DNA from: Arthrobotrys musiformis
Taxonomy: Eukaryota; Ascomycota; Orbiliomycetes; Orbiliales; Orbiliaceae
Assembly (NCBI GenBank): GCA_036971715.1
Contig: JAVHJL010000002.1
Coordinates: 2,326,501 to 2,390,500, forward strand
Direction of reading: 5' to 3'
DNA length: 64,000 nucleotides
In this document: positions 1 to 11,849 of the stretch, in pieces
How the letters are laid out: every line of letters begins with the position of its first letter
Position numbering within the stretch: the first letter of the stretch is position 1
Position numbers and translations under genes: made by a program
Notes under the pieces: generated by a model
Seen by the model: only the letters and a program-made list of their open reading frames with translations
Told to the model about the DNA's origin: nothing
The model's database searches: none

Positions 1-1
1 A

Positions 2-565
2 TTCCACGACTTTAAACCACATAGGGACTACGGAATTACTTCCTTGACATTCGCTCCTGACGGCTCAAGGTTATACGCACTCTGCAAGGATGGGAACTTA
101 TATGCCTATTCGACATCGCACCTCGATCACGGCCCTATTCACTTTTACTCGCATTCGAAGCTAGCGACGAATTCATTCTACGTCAAGAGCTCAATATCGA
201 ATGATGGGGAAATAATTGCAACGGGAAGCACAGACGGGACTGTAGTCCTATTCCCGACAGACGAGAAGTACCTATCACCAGCTGAGGATGACGGTTTGCC
301 TGCTCCTCACGGCGCGCCAGCGAGTGCAACGGCAGCAAAGGAGCTGTACAATGGGACGGGGACAGCGTTAATTGAAGGACACAGTGGGAGGGAGGTTACT
401 GGTGTAGCATGGGATATCAACAGGAACGTCATTTCGATTAGCGATGACTGTTCGGCTAGGATTTGGAGAGATGATGACAATGGTGTTAGAGCCGAGCAAC
501 TGAGGAGCGAACTTGATTGGGCCAACGGGAATAGACATGGTTGCGGGTGGAGTGAGGGAGATTAG
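2..565 (+). CDS. Cdt2/L2DTL-like WD40 protein, C-terminal part (5' end outside window)
   Basis: The reading frame is open from base 2 and ends at a TAG at 563-565, so only the last 187 or so residues are present. The visible part is a run of WD40 blades: an FAPDGSRLYAL strand, an ISNDGEIIATGSTDGTV strand, and near the end EVTGVAWDI followed by SDDCSARIWRD. The last blade and the short W-rich tail resemble Cdt2 (DTL), the substrate receptor of the CRL4 ubiquitin ligase that removes Cdt1 and other targets during S phase; this is family knowledge and my assignment is tentative. A different WD40 protein is possible because the diagnostic N-terminal blades lie off the window. The gene converges on the minus-strand gene that ends at 1127. 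Confidence 0.6.
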   Translation, partial: FHDFKPHRDYGITSLTFAPDGSRLYALCKDGNLYAYSTSHLDHGPIHFYSHSKLATNSFYVKSSISNDGEIIATGSTDGTVVLFPTDEKYLSPAEDDGLPAPHGAPASATAAKELYNGTGTALIEGHSGREVTGVAWDINRNVISISDDCSARIWRDDDNGVRAEQLRSELDWANGNRHGCGWSEGD

Positions 566-1126
566 GATTTGAATGCAATGTTTGGAAAGTAGGAGTTATT
601 GGCGCCAGGTTTTTGTCGTTTTTATCAATTCTTTGTATTTTAACAGCGAGCATTTTATGACCATATCGTGCTGTACCATTAAGAGTATGTTTAGCATTCC
701 ATAGCATCGGGGAGAGCTTATTGCAACCCCGAAAAGGAGCAATTGGTTGGAGAAATATATACAATTGAATATATCTCACAAAGACCAGAAGATTGAAACA
801 CAACATCATACAACACATATCTGGACCAACGTAGGTGCTAGAGGGCCTTCGTATATATATATAGAGAACATCAGTCTCGACACTCAGGGAATAATCGCAT
901 ACAATCCGGGTTGATGTTATGACGCTGGAGTAGTGGTATTAGAGTTAGAAAATTTTTACAAAACCGGATTAGAACAAGACAAAGAAGTACTGTAATTTCC
1001 TGCCATGCGCATGCCGGCACCGCACATTACAATTAATGAACATGCAAAAACGAAGATACATCATGGTATAATCGTATTAGCCGAGAGAGTTTACGGCCTC
1101 GGTGTCAACCTAGCTAAACGATAATT
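566..1126. other. Intergenic, 3' to 3'
   Basis: This stretch separates two converging genes and should hold both 3' untranslated regions. It is AT-rich with a TA dinucleotide run near 853-864. I see no convincing open frame or RNA gene in it. Confidence 0.6.
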
Positions 1127-2696
1127 CTAAAGCTGCTCTTGTTTTACTTCTGTTACAACTGGTATCTCTTCTACTTTGACTTGCGCTTGGGTCTGCTGCC
1201 CCTCTTCTTCCTTCTTGGAGGCTTGGTCGGTATCCCCAACGCTTTGGTACATATCTGTTGTTCCTATTTGATCTGCATAGATATCCGTCCGGGTATCCTC
1301 ATATCCAGAATAGCCCGCTACTCCTCCAAGAAATGCCCCTCTTTGTGTATGAAGCTCCGCTAGTTGTTGGGTCAAAAGAGACATTCTTTCCTCGCTATCG
1401 TAACCGGCGGCAATCAGCTGGTTCATGGTCCTTGCTGCGAACAAAAGATCTGCCAATTGAATCGCCGGGAGGGAAGATACTCGATCCCTCTGTAATTCGT
1501 ATATTTGGTCTTCAGTGAGGTGTTGGAGCTCATTTTCCAGTTGCTGGCGAGCTATGTCTCCTTGTTCAAGGAATCTCCCCGCACCGAGCGCGTACAGACT
1601 TTCGATGAGACTAGGGGCTTCGACGATAGCATTAGCAGCTGGGGGGGCCAAAATTTGGTCGATACTAGCACCGCCACCGTTTTCATTGCCGGCGACGTCG
1701 GCACTATCTTGAGGGCCTGGTTCAGCAGGTACATTGTTGTCGTTATTTGCAACGTTTAATTCTTCTTGAGCTTCAAGTTGTATATCCTGGTTTCGCCTGG
1801 AGTTCCTAAAATAACGACCTGTTTGTACGTATCTAACGGTATCCCTCGATCGATTCGATGCTTCTACCTTCGCCCTCTGTTCGTCTTCCGTGCCCCCCAC
1901 AAGTCGCACATTATGGCTCTCCTTTGGCACCGCGATAAGTCCGTTGTCGAACTCCGGGAGAACATACTCGTATTGATCTCCCGGGCCCCATCCGGCCCCG
2001 ACCCCTCGGTCTGTGGATACCCAGACTTGCTCGAGCGGATTGTTCGGATTTAGCCCTGATTCGAAGCGTCCAACTTTAATCACGTTTTGTACGACAACAT
2101 AAGACCCGATTCTGTCCCTATTCTTAATGCTCTTTTTAACCCTCCACGCCATGCCCCCCCTCAGGCACCCAAGGGAACCGTTCTGCCCCATCTTCCAACG
2201 GTTGAACCTCACCCCATGACCACCATGACATGTTAGCTAGGTCGAATTTCCCACCGTGCGCTTCCACGGCGGGTTTAAGTCTTAAAAAGTTGACGTCTTG
2301 GAGTGTTCCCGGTTCATCCCAGAAGTGGATTATAACCTGAGGAACCGATTCGCAATTCTTGTTAACCCAGAAGGCTATATATCTAACTGTAGATAATGGA
2401 TTCTGCCGGGGGTCTCCTTGTCGAATCTGTACTCCTTGGAAGGCAACAAGTGGTCTGTCATCGTTGTCTGCTTTTTTACCGTTAATAATCAAACGGCCAG
2501 GGTTGGTGTCTTTAAGACTGGCCTTGATATCCGCGCAGATTTTTGGTTTGACGATGATGTCTGTTAGCTTTAGCTGAATGGGGTCGGGGATGCCTCTGTG
2601 TGGAACCGGTTGGTAGATACGGCCCATTTGCCAGGCGCCCGTTAGCGGCGTATATACACCGATGTAGAGGGCCAAAGCCTTGTAAGTGAGCTTCAT
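1127..2696 (-). pseudogene. Putative secreted protein gene interrupted by a frameshift at a G7 run
   Basis: I do not recognise the family. Two minus-strand frames overlap by 77 bases. The upstream one starts at the ATG at 2696 with a likely signal peptide (MKLTYKALALYIG...) and runs through a globular-looking part rich in W, D and P. The downstream one runs to a stop at 1127 and ends in an acidic, Q/E-rich low-complexity tail. The switch falls in a run of seven G on the coding strand near 2151-2157; with six G the two frames would read as one protein of roughly 500 residues. No intron with usable splice sites fits the short overlap. It could therefore be a real inactivating frameshift, a homopolymer sequencing error, or two separate genes. 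The ATG at 2696 is preferred because a TATA-like TTATATAAA lies just before it. Codon use in both halves looks like coding sequence. Confidence 0.5.
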
Positions 2697-2712
2697 TTTT
2701 ATATAAGGCAAA

Positions 2713-2946
2713 TCAGACGTCGTTGATTACATGTATCGAACTAAATTTATAAAGGAAGCCACTCGTTCCTATGTCGCGATAGGTATCACGGTACCAGCAG
2801 AAAAACGTAGGGCTACGAGGCCAGGGTCGACTTGAATAAAACCATACTCTTGCCTCTATAGAAACACTTGCATACGCATGGGCTTCGGAAATACGAGCAA
2901 ATTCGCGTGGCACTCTAAATTTAAAGTTAAACATCCAAGTAGTCAC
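2713..2946 (-). CDS. Small open frame of unknown function, possibly an upstream exon or relic
   Basis: A 77-codon frame on the minus strand starts with ATG at 2946 and stops only 17 bases before the ATG of the putative secreted protein gene. The product is aromatic and basic (MFNFKFRVPREF near the start, CWYRDTYRD later) with no recognised domain. The spacing leaves no room for a separate promoter for the next gene, so it may be an upstream exon of that gene or part of a decayed relative. The rest of the gap to 3212 shows nothing supportable. Confidence is low. Confidence 0.25.
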   Translation of the reverse strand: MTTWMFNFKFRVPREFARISEAHAYASVSIEARVWFYSSRPWPRSPTFFCWYRDTYRDIGTSGFLYKFSSIHVINDV

Positions 2947-3212
2947 TGCTTGTACGGTAGTCTGGGACAGAGCCAGTTAGAATGAGTACATTTACGGCAA
3001 ATTGGCCTCCTCAGCCTCAAGGGTTTGGTTGAACAAATAAATCAAGGGTCGCCTGCACTCTGAAAGTCATTCTAATGCTTTTAGTAGGGCCCTCCTTACA
3101 AAGCTGACCGTCCCAAGTAAAATCTCGCGGATTTTTTAGCTTCAAAGAGACCCCCAAACAATTTATGAAGGCTTAGTACAGCCAGAGGCTAGCTATTACC
3201 TTGATTCCCAAG

Positions 3213-5363
3213 CTATATTTGTCCACTCTTCTTCAATAATTCGTCAATCTCCTCTTCATCCTCTTCATCCAACTTCTCACGAGTTTCCTTCCAAGTCATA
3301 ACCACCCTCCCCTTCTCATCCAACTGTCCCCGTTTCCCATACCACCTGACGTTCTCCAACCTACGTATTACTTCCTCTTCCCCGAGTATCATCATAAGCT
3401 TATGAATCCCAGGTCCGTTCTTGCCCCCAGCAAGTGCGTATCTCAGATTTCTCTGTACCATCTTTCGAGAATCCTCGTCTTCCCAGTTATCCGCCAGTAT
3501 TCGAGTGATATAATCGTCATTCCAATCCAACAGGTCTGATGGTCGTCTCTTCATAGTTTTCACTATAGTAGCTAGCGCGTCCTTTCCCTTGATCACATCT
3601 TCGCCTGTCATCTTTTCTCTATATACGTTGGCTTCGATGGAGTCCCAATCCGGGGTTGGTAAGAAAAAGTAATCGTGTGTTTCCACGAATTTGACGGGTG
3701 TAATGTAGTTTTTCATATCGGATTCTAGGATTGCTGAGATATATTCTGGATGTCGGAGTTCTTCGGGAACTTCTGGGAATCTGGCTGCTACGGCGTTTTG
3801 AACCGCTTCAACGATTGATGACACGAAGGCGGATGGTTTGCTGGTATCGCCGTCCTCTGGGACTGAGTATGCAGCTATGAAGGCCTTTTGGAGGTAGTCT
3901 AGTTTTCCAAAGTTGACTTTGGTATTGCCCTTTGTTAGGTCTTTGATAGAGAACTACACCAATGGTTATTTAGTGTTAGTGCGCTTTCGTCTTAAAATCT
4001 GCGAATTTGCGAAAGCCAGGGGGACATACGTTTTCAACCAGAGCCTCCAATGGTAGAACATCGCTCTTTAACCGGTTATTCCACCCCAGGAGCGCTACAA
4101 AATTCAGCAGAGCCTCTGATAGGTATCCCTTGTCCCGATACTCTGATATATGCACGTCTCCCGACCGTTTGCTCAATTTATGCCCTTCCATATCCATCAA
4201 CAGTCCAACATGGCAGAACACCGGAGGCTCCCATCCAAACGCCTGATACATAAAAACATGCTTCGGCGTAGAAGGCAACCACTCCGCACCTCTAACAACA
4301 TGTGTGATCTCCATCAAATGGTCGTCTACAACGTTGGCAAGGTGATACGTCGGTAACCCATCCTGTTTTAGAAGGATAGGGTCTTCGAAAGCCGGTTCGC
4401 CATGTCGAACAGTTGCGCGCCCGGGTTTGATACGTCCGTGGACGGCGTCGGTGAACATTGGGTAGACATCTGGGACTTTGAGACGGACGACGTAGGGCTC
4501 GCCGGCTGCCGCGCGGGCTGCGGATTCGGCTGGATCGAGGGATGCGCAGGTTCGGTCGTATTCGGAAGTTAGTCCGAGGGCCCGACGTTGTTCGGCGAGC
4601 GAACGGAGCCGTTCAATGCTACAAAAACAGCGGTAGCCATGTTTTGTCTATGATCTTTAAGGTAAGGAAGGGCGTGGAGGCGTGGAGTATATGGAAGGGG
4701 CCTGACGGACCTCTAGTAGCTGTTCGGCGTGTTCTTTGTGAATGTGGGAGCGTTCGGACTAGAAATCGCGCAGATACTTTAGCTCCATGTATTTCTAATC
4801 TAGTCATCTCTGGATGGCATTTACCTGTCGATACGGTCCATAATTTCCTCCAACCTGGGGACCTGGCAGTCCATTAGCCGTAGTTCAAAGATGCAATTCG
4901 TTCCTCGAGAGCCCACCTTCGTCCCATTGCAATCCCGCCCATTTTAAGATATCGTACAGAGCCTCTTCAGCCCCTGGTACTGTTCGTTTCTTGTCCAGTA
5001 AGCTTCATATTACCGATCCGTAGATTATACAAGCTTATCCTCTGACGCCAGACTCGACAAGTCCGTTCGTAAACCGCAAAAGAGGGATCCCTAGCTAACC
5101 TCATCTGTATCCTCGATTCTAAGCAGAAATTGGCCTCCAGTACGTTTCGCCAGAAGGTAATTGAACAACGCTGTTCGAAGTGACCCGAGATGTAGATATC
5201 CCGTTGGCGAAGGTGCGAAGCGTGTTCGCGCGGGGCCGGTGGGGTCTGTGACCTTAACCCTTCCCGTGGATAATGTGCGACAACTTTCACAGATCCATGA
5301 GGTTGTCAATGGACGGCGGTGGAGGATACGGCGAGCGATGAGAAGTCCGTTTGGGCGGATCAT
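3213..5363 (-). CDS. MSE1: Mitochondrial glutamyl-tRNA synthetase
   Basis: This enzyme charges mitochondrial tRNA-Glu (and tRNA-Gln in the indirect route) with glutamate. Six exons give an unbroken 593-residue frame: 5363-5100, 4989-4917, 4862-4825, 4758-4711, 4647-4030 and 3953-3213. Residues 51-60 (PSPTGYLHLG) are the class I HIGH-type motif and KLSKR at about 298-302 is the KMSKS loop. RIEDTDE-KRTVPGAEEA, GPYRQ-SER and YRCFCS are GluRS family blocks that are restored exactly across the proposed junctions. A basic, Arg-rich start before residue 35 fits a mitochondrial presequence. Length matches fungal Mse1. Two donors are weak (GTGGGC, GTCCGT) and one acceptor is AAG, but the protein match supports them. 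The gene shares a 426-bp divergent promoter region with the DnaJ gene. Confidence 0.93.
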
Positions 5364-5789
5364 GGTGAAGACCGGTCGTGCATGTAGTGGCGGTGGAGGT
5401 CCCTTGTGGTGGGTGTGGTGGTGGTGGGGGAGCCGAATTGGGGCTTTGTTTGTGGAACGGCTGCTACCGAAAGGTCGATATGCAGAAATTTAAAATCTGC
5501 GAAACCTTCCTTCTCTGTCTTTTTCTCTTTCTGTTGACGCAACCTTCGATATCAACTTCAAAGCAGCATCGAACCTCGCAAGCAAAGAAAAAGTTCCCAG
5601 TGAGCCGTGCCATATAGTTAAATGGTTCGATTTAGTATACTAATAGCTACTCTATCTGAAGGTCTCTATCTAAATACGGGCGACGAGAGGTTCGACAATA
5701 GCTATCGACATCGCCAAGCTACCCCAGAGCTTCACCACCCCACTTCCAGTATTGTTCTGTAACCTGTTGTCACTAGAAATCGGGCAAAA
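5364..5789. promoter_or_regulatory. Divergent promoter region between GluRS and the DnaJ gene
   Basis: About 426 bp separate the GluRS start codon from the first coding base of the DnaJ gene, and both genes read outward. The stretch includes a GT-rich run (5396-5430, repeated GGTGG) next to the GluRS start and the untranslated first exon of the DnaJ gene at its right end. No clear TATA box was seen. Confidence 0.45.
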
Positions 5790-7542
5790 AGTACGCTTCA
5801 TATTTCCCATTTGGTGCGGATTACCGAGAGCTATTCTAACATTCCTTTCAGTGAATGCAACAGGTGAAACGATAGATCTCTACGAAGTCCTTGGTATCGA
5901 AAAGGGCGCCTCCAAGGCAGAGGTCAAGAAGGCATACCACAAGGTTAGCTTCGACCCCTCCAAGGATGTTCCTATCAGAGTTCCTAATATTTACAAACCC
6001 CAGGCTGCCCTTGCTCACCACCCCGATAAACAACCCGAACATCTCCGCGAAGAGTCCGAAATCAAGTTCAAAGCCGTTAGCAGCGCCTATGAAATCCTCT
6101 ACGACGACGAGAAACGTGCCACATACGATGAGTTTGGAATTGAAGGCATCAACAACCCGGGCATGGGAGCCGGCGGTATGGATTTCGAAGACTTTATCAA
6201 TATGATGGGTGGGATGGGTATGGGTGGTATGGGCGGGATGCCCGGGATGCACTTTCATGGAATGCACGGAATGCCTGGTATGGGCGGCATGGGCGGCATG
6301 CGAGGAGATGGCCAGAAACCTAGAGGGAGGGATGTGGTTCACCAATACGAGGTTACGTTGGAAGAGCTATACAAGGGGAAGACAGTTAAGTTTGGATCTT
6401 CTAGAAATGTGCTCTGCCCATCGTGCAAAGGGTAAGTTGGGAGCCTGCGAGAATCCAGGGCAAGTCGGTGCTGTTCAGGCTAACAAATCTGGAACTGCAG
6501 TTCTGGTGGAAAGGAAGGGGCAAAGCCAAAGGATTGCAGCAACTGTGAAGGTACAGGTTCTACAACATCCCTTCGACAGATTGGTAGAAATATGGTTACG
6601 AGAGAAGAAGTTCCGTGCCCGGTCTGCCATGGCAATGGAAAGATCTTCAAGGAGAAGGAAAAGTGTAAGAAGTGTAAGGGAGCTTGTGTGAAGGAAGAAA
6701 AGAAGGTCCTCGAGATATACATTCCCAGGGGCGCAAAGTAGGTTAAACTCTAGAACATTTTTTTGCAAGTGGGGGCGGGGTGCTGACCTTCGAATCTAGG
6801 AACGGAGACAAGATCGTTTTGGCAGGTGAAGCGGATGAAGTTGTAAGTCTTCCTATTCATCCTACCCACGCCGTTCTGTATCAAGTCAAACGCTAACGGC
6901 AAATAGCCTGGTTACACTACCGGCGACATAATATTCGTTATTGATGAGAAGGACCACGAAACGTTCTCCCGTTCCGGCCCAGACTTGACTCATACAATCC
7001 CGATCACACTTCAAGAAGCTATTTGCGGTTTCTCTCGTATCGTCTTGCGGCACCTCGACGGGCGTGGGATCTCAATTGAGCACAAGAAGGGCACTATGCT
7101 CCAGCAAGACCAAGTCCTAAAGGTCAGCGGAGAGGGCATGCCTCACAAACGAGGCGACACTAAAGGAGATCTGTACTTGGTCGTCAACCTCATCTTTCCA
7201 GATGAAAAGTGGCTAGCGGACGACAACAACATTGCTAAGATCAAAGCTATCTTACCCGACGGCCCAACTCCTGAATTCGAAAATGTGGAGCACGTAGATG
7301 AAGTTCAGTTCATAGCGACTGATCTCGAAGTAAGTTACCATGCATGATCATTCTTGGAATCATGATACTGATAAGTTTGCAGGTCGGCGCCGATGGCGTA
7401 CCGGGAGGGGCATCTGCCTGGGAGGACGAGGTATGTTGTTCCCTACCAGATCTAATGTCATTTCTAATGCTAATCTTGATAATTATAGGACTCCGACAAC
7501 GATGACGAGGATGGCTCAAACGTTCAATGCCAGCAACAGTAG
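5790..7542 (+). CDS. XDJ1: DnaJ-type Hsp40 co-chaperone, Xdj1-like
   Basis: This is a class I J-protein that delivers clients to Hsp70; Xdj1 of yeast works at the cytosol-mitochondrion interface (family knowledge). Coding segments are 5790, 5852-5943, 6004-6431, 6501-6737, 6800-6842, 6907-7329, 7383-7430 and 7489-7542, giving 441 residues in frame. The first ATG is formed when exon 1, ending in A at 5790, is joined to TG at 5852 (donor GTACGC, acceptor TTTCAG). The J domain (DLYEVLGIEKGAS, HPD at 37-39) is followed by a Gly/Met-rich linker, four cysteine-rich repeats such as CPSCKGSG and CPVCHGNG, then the substrate-binding domains (GDIIFVIDEKDH). It ends in CQQQ, reminiscent of the farnesylation box of Ydj1-type proteins, although the middle residues are not aliphatic. 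Assignment to Xdj1 rather than Ydj1 rests on the J-domain wording EIKFKAVSSAYEIL. Confidence 0.9.
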
Positions 7543-10500
7543 TCTAACAAGCCAACACTAACTCGTTCAATATCTCCTTTCACTACGCCTCTTTACTCCT
7601 GTGAAATTTCTGGCAGCCTTGTGCGGCACCTTCTCCCTTTTTATCTATTGTTGTTTTACATGAATTACGAAATGCTGCATCGATTTTTGACCACCTCTAG
7701 ACAGTTTGCGAGTTGCTTTATTGGAAGCTAAATATTACAACATCTCAACTCATGTCCATATTTTTGGGTTACTCATTTTTATTTTTGTGTTCTTTCCCCG
7801 ATGGCATTGGATTGGCGTTCGCGTTTCATTTCCCCATGTTTCGTTATCCCGTTGATGTCACGCTTTGATGTTTCATTACTAACATTGGTAACATGATGTC
7901 CTCTTTATTTCGAGGGTGGGTTCTGTTTTCCGGGTCGGAAGTGGCCTTGTCCTCGCCAGGCCTCCCCCGTATGTTACGTTTGAGGTTGAGGTTCGGTTGT
8001 AGTAGCTATATCGTGTACTTATTGTAATATTATATGTAACCACAGACGATGCATCGTCTTTGAGATCTTTGAAGAAAAGATCGGAAATCTGGTTTCCAAT
8101 TTTTTTTTGTTTTTAGGTTGGCTCCGAAACTGTATTTTGGTTTCAGCATTACTGCGCGCGCCTTAGTTCAGTTCGAGAAGGGTTGTCGGTTGGACGGCAA
8201 GGTGGAGCGCTCGAGGTGGTGAGGCGGCACAGCTTACAAAGTCCGTGCGCAGAGGCCCAGGGTTCCTGTGCTATCGATATTGACATTATCCTGGCCTAGC
8301 GGCACTTACCAAAGACGGGTTTTCCCCGCGTCCTGAGATGGTCATCTCATCCAATTTTTAGATCTTCATGAATTATTGCCTTGCATATTATGAGATGCGA
8401 ACAAAGTAAGAAGGATAAAGAGAGGCTCGCATATATAGTGATTTTATAAAAAGGAAAAACTACTATATTAGAAAAGAAAGTGGTTATTCCAGGCGCTCTA
8501 AAATCTCAGAATAGAGCATTGAGGCCTAGAGGTGAGAGAAAGAGAGAGAGGAAAATTAAGAAGATCCAATGTTCAATCTAGAAGGACAGATGAAGGTTAA
8601 GCGGGTTTCCAATCGATTCCAACTTGGCCTAGGACACTGATACTAGCCCAGAAACATGCATAATCGTCCCATTTCGAAGTTTCGGTGCATGAATTCGATC
8701 AACTTTGCTGTTTGAAAATCGCTGTCAAAAGTTAGTACGGTTTTTCCTTTTTCGACATTGCCTCTTTAACTTGTTTGGTAAACGCTCTCAGACTATGGAA
8801 ATCCCAATGCGATCGATTGCGACCACGGATCTAATTTCATGCAAAAATGCAAAAGGCACATGCACAGCACGAGAGCGCATCGACTGACCACGAAAAATTG
8901 GCCAGTTTCGAAGGTTGACGTTAACGGCTGTAGACTACTTGGCCATGAACATTCGAACTCGGCCGCCGGAACCCGTTCGGGAAGCTCAATATCCCTCAAA
9001 TACGAACTTAGGCATAACCTGCCTGCACCTGGCGGCCTGCACGATGATATGATACGGCTTTCGTTAATATTAATAATTTGGGGGTCTCGTGCTCGAGATG
9101 CCGCCCACCATTCAAATCAGCACCATTCATTCATTCATTTACTGTTATTTTATTTTAAGTTTCTTGTCCAATGCGACATGTGCCAAACGGAAGAGGAGGA
9201 GGGTTTGGTTCCTTCTCCCAAGACTAAGCGCTTGCCCGAAATCGCAATCGAACCTGCATGTCCATCATTTTAACGGGCAGGCTTGCAGGGTTTTTTAATG
9301 TCAAAATGGTGGAGATGGGCCTGCGTGCATGCATGCGGCACCAGCAGTAGCGTTGGATAAGTAAACCCCTCGCACAGGCCTGCACATACAGGTCGCAGGT
9401 CTCTCGCTCCAACAGCCGAGAGGACCGTAGCTTGTAGTACATGCTGGTTTGGTATACTTTGTTGCTATCCCTTATGCAGCCTAGGATGGGGTTTTAGCCG
9501 GGATTTTCGTTCTCGAAATCTTGACAGTACTAGAAATTGAGGGCGGGATAGAATTCAAAAAATGATGTGGTGTGTATGTAGTGGAGACGATAAGGGAAGC
9601 ATATGAATAATGCAGGCCGGCGAACAGGCATTTCCCCAGATGGCATTTGCTTTGAGGCAGCCGTTCCCTCCGTCTAATGGGATGGGATGGGATGCTTTTG
9701 AGTTCGTTCGTGAAGATATTTAGCATTCTAACCACCCCTTAAGATAACTTATATGTCTGCATGCATGTATGACAGACATGTCCCTTTTCCCCTCTCAAAT
9801 TCACTCTCTTAAGATCTTCTGGTACTGACGTACGTACGTGGCTTTCGACTGGTCTTCATCTTCGGCTTCATCTTTGCTGGTTAATTACTAAGTAATTAAA
9901 GCAATCAGTCAAATTAAGCCTTTAAACCCTAACCCCCAAGAGAAGCCATTCAGAACCTGTCACAGTGTTCTCTCCATTCGGGTACGGAGGGCTTGGGCGA
10001 ACACAGCGAAAAAGAACGAACAAATTGCGCGAGTTCCCAGGCACGTGCGGGTCTTTTTTCCCACAAACTGGCTTTTATTACTTATCAATCCCTTCTCTTC
10101 GCGCGTGAGCCAAAGTGGATGAGGTTCTAAAAGATTTTGGAGGTTGAAAAAGTTGAGAGTGATTGGCTGAGAGCATTCCTTGCGGACATTTCTGTAACAG
10201 CCTGGCTGGTTGGTGGTTGCTTCCCCCCTTCCAGTTGCAAGTTTTGGGGGCTACGGGGCTTCAGAAAATCTGATACAGCTTCTTGACCAGTACAAAACAC
10301 TGCGCCTGCCGTCCACAACCGTTGTCTTTTTTTCTTTTTTTCTTCTTTTGCGGGTCGCCCGTTTCGTTTCCTCGCCCCGAAAATATATTCTTGTTAAAAA
10401 GTCCTCGGGTTCCCCCTTCCCTCCCCTCCGAGCCAGCCCGATACTTTTTTTGTTTCTTTTAATTCTTTCGGTATATATCCACATATAATATTTGTCCAAG

Positions 10501-10903
10501 ATTCTTGAGCTTGATCAGAATTCGTCGAGAACATCGAACAGGAACAGGAACAAGTCCAAGAGCAGGAACGGGAACACAAAGGACGATCAATTGCCACTTT
10601 GGCCATTCCCAAACAAGCAAACGCGCCCAAACCGGACGGTCACACAACAAACAACACATTCGCCTTTTTCCCTTGTCGACATTATAAGAACCAGCGCCTC
10701 TCCATTCTGTCAACCATCTTCAACCCAGCAACGTCTTTTCATCAACATCATCATCAACAACCTCCCTTTATCAAACTTCATCGTCATCGAGGAATCCCGA
10801 CCTCCACGAATCTTATCCCATGCTGGCGTCATTATCGTTCTCGTCGTCTCGACCTTCGCCTTCAACGGCTTCACATCAACCGAATCCCTCGTTATCGTCC
10901 ACA
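7543..10903. other. Long intergenic region between the DnaJ and Sec2-like genes
   Basis: This 3.4-kb stretch lies between two plus-strand genes. It holds the 3' end of the DnaJ gene and the long leader of the next gene, which is rich in C, T and A from about 10200. There is a (GTAC)n-like run near 9830 and a short CCCTAACCCC tract near 9930. Open frames inside it are short, low in complexity and overlap one another; I see no supportable gene or RNA. Confidence 0.5.
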
Positions 10904-11849
10904 ATGTCGGCTCCGACATCGACATCATCGGACGACACTTGTTGCTGCAAAAATTGCGGTACAGCTTTCACAGTTCTTTCCGAAGCAGATTATCCTCGCG
11001 AGGCCCGTCTGCGTATTGAGGAATTGGAGCAGCAGGTCAAGGAATTCAGCGTTCGCGCTGTCATGGCTGGTATGTTGTTTTCTCCTACAAACCTGAAACC
11101 CTATAGTACCATTTTAAGCTTCCGCGCCGTACCTGAACAAGAAGAGTTCCGTACCTCTGAAACCGAAAAGAAGGATCTTCCATTCCTTGAAATAAGCTAA
11201 CTTTATCTTTTACCATTCCATAGCCGAACGCCTCGCTCAAGCACAGAAGGAAGTTTACGACCTCCGTCGTAAATCCGAATCGAGCAATTCCACGACCGGA
11301 TCTATCGCTCCAATCAACACTGCGGCGGCTGCATCCCTCCCGAGCATTCCACAAAGTGGTCCTCAGTCCCCCATAAAACGATCGAATACCGTTACTTCGA
11401 CATTGCAAAGTATGTCAAAAGTCAGTACTCAGAAGATCGGCGCGCTTTTCTACCGTACCGCCCTTCCACCGACTACTGAACTTCCACCACCGGTCGAAAG
11501 GCCCCCAACTCCGCCCGAGCCACTCTCCCGTGCGTCGATGGACAGCCAAGCGCTTGACGACCTCTCGAACGCCCTATGTTCAGAACGTAGGGGTCGAGAG
11601 ATTGCCGAAAAGCAGCTGGCTCAAGTCAAAGGCGAAGTCGAGGAGCTATCGGCCTCTCTATTCCAACAGGCAAACAACATGGTAGCCGAGGAGCGAAGGT
11701 CGAGAGCAAAACTCGAAGACAGGATCAAGGTTTTGGAAAAGCGAGATGCCGACAAACGAGCACGATTGGAAAAGCTGGAGAAGGCAATCAACAGGATCAT
11801 CAAAGCGAGAGAACTCCTCAATAGCCTTCAAGAACCCGTCAAAGCATAG
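10904..11849 (+). CDS. Sec2p-domain protein, putative Rab (Sec4-type) guanine nucleotide exchange factor
   Basis: Sec2 proteins activate the exocytic Rab Sec4 through a long coiled coil. Two exons (10904-11069, 11224-11849; intron 154 bp, donor GTATGT, acceptor TAG) give 263 residues. An in-frame ATG 84 bases upstream at 10820 would add 28 Ser-rich residues; I chose 10904 because the extra part looks like leader sequence. The protein has a CCCKNCG cysteine cluster near residue 15, a first helix (ARLRIEELEQQVKEF), a Ser/Pro-rich middle, and a long charged coiled coil. Its block SERRGREIAEKQLAQVKGEVEE... and LFQQANNMVAEERR matches the Sec2/Rabin8 GEF core. It is much shorter than yeast Sec2 (759 residues), so it is either a reduced form or a related protein that keeps only the GEF core. 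Confidence 0.75.

Noticed and set aside
9918..9942. Telomere-like CCCTAACCCC tract
   Set aside because: Only about one and a half repeat units; common by chance and not an interstitial telomere array.
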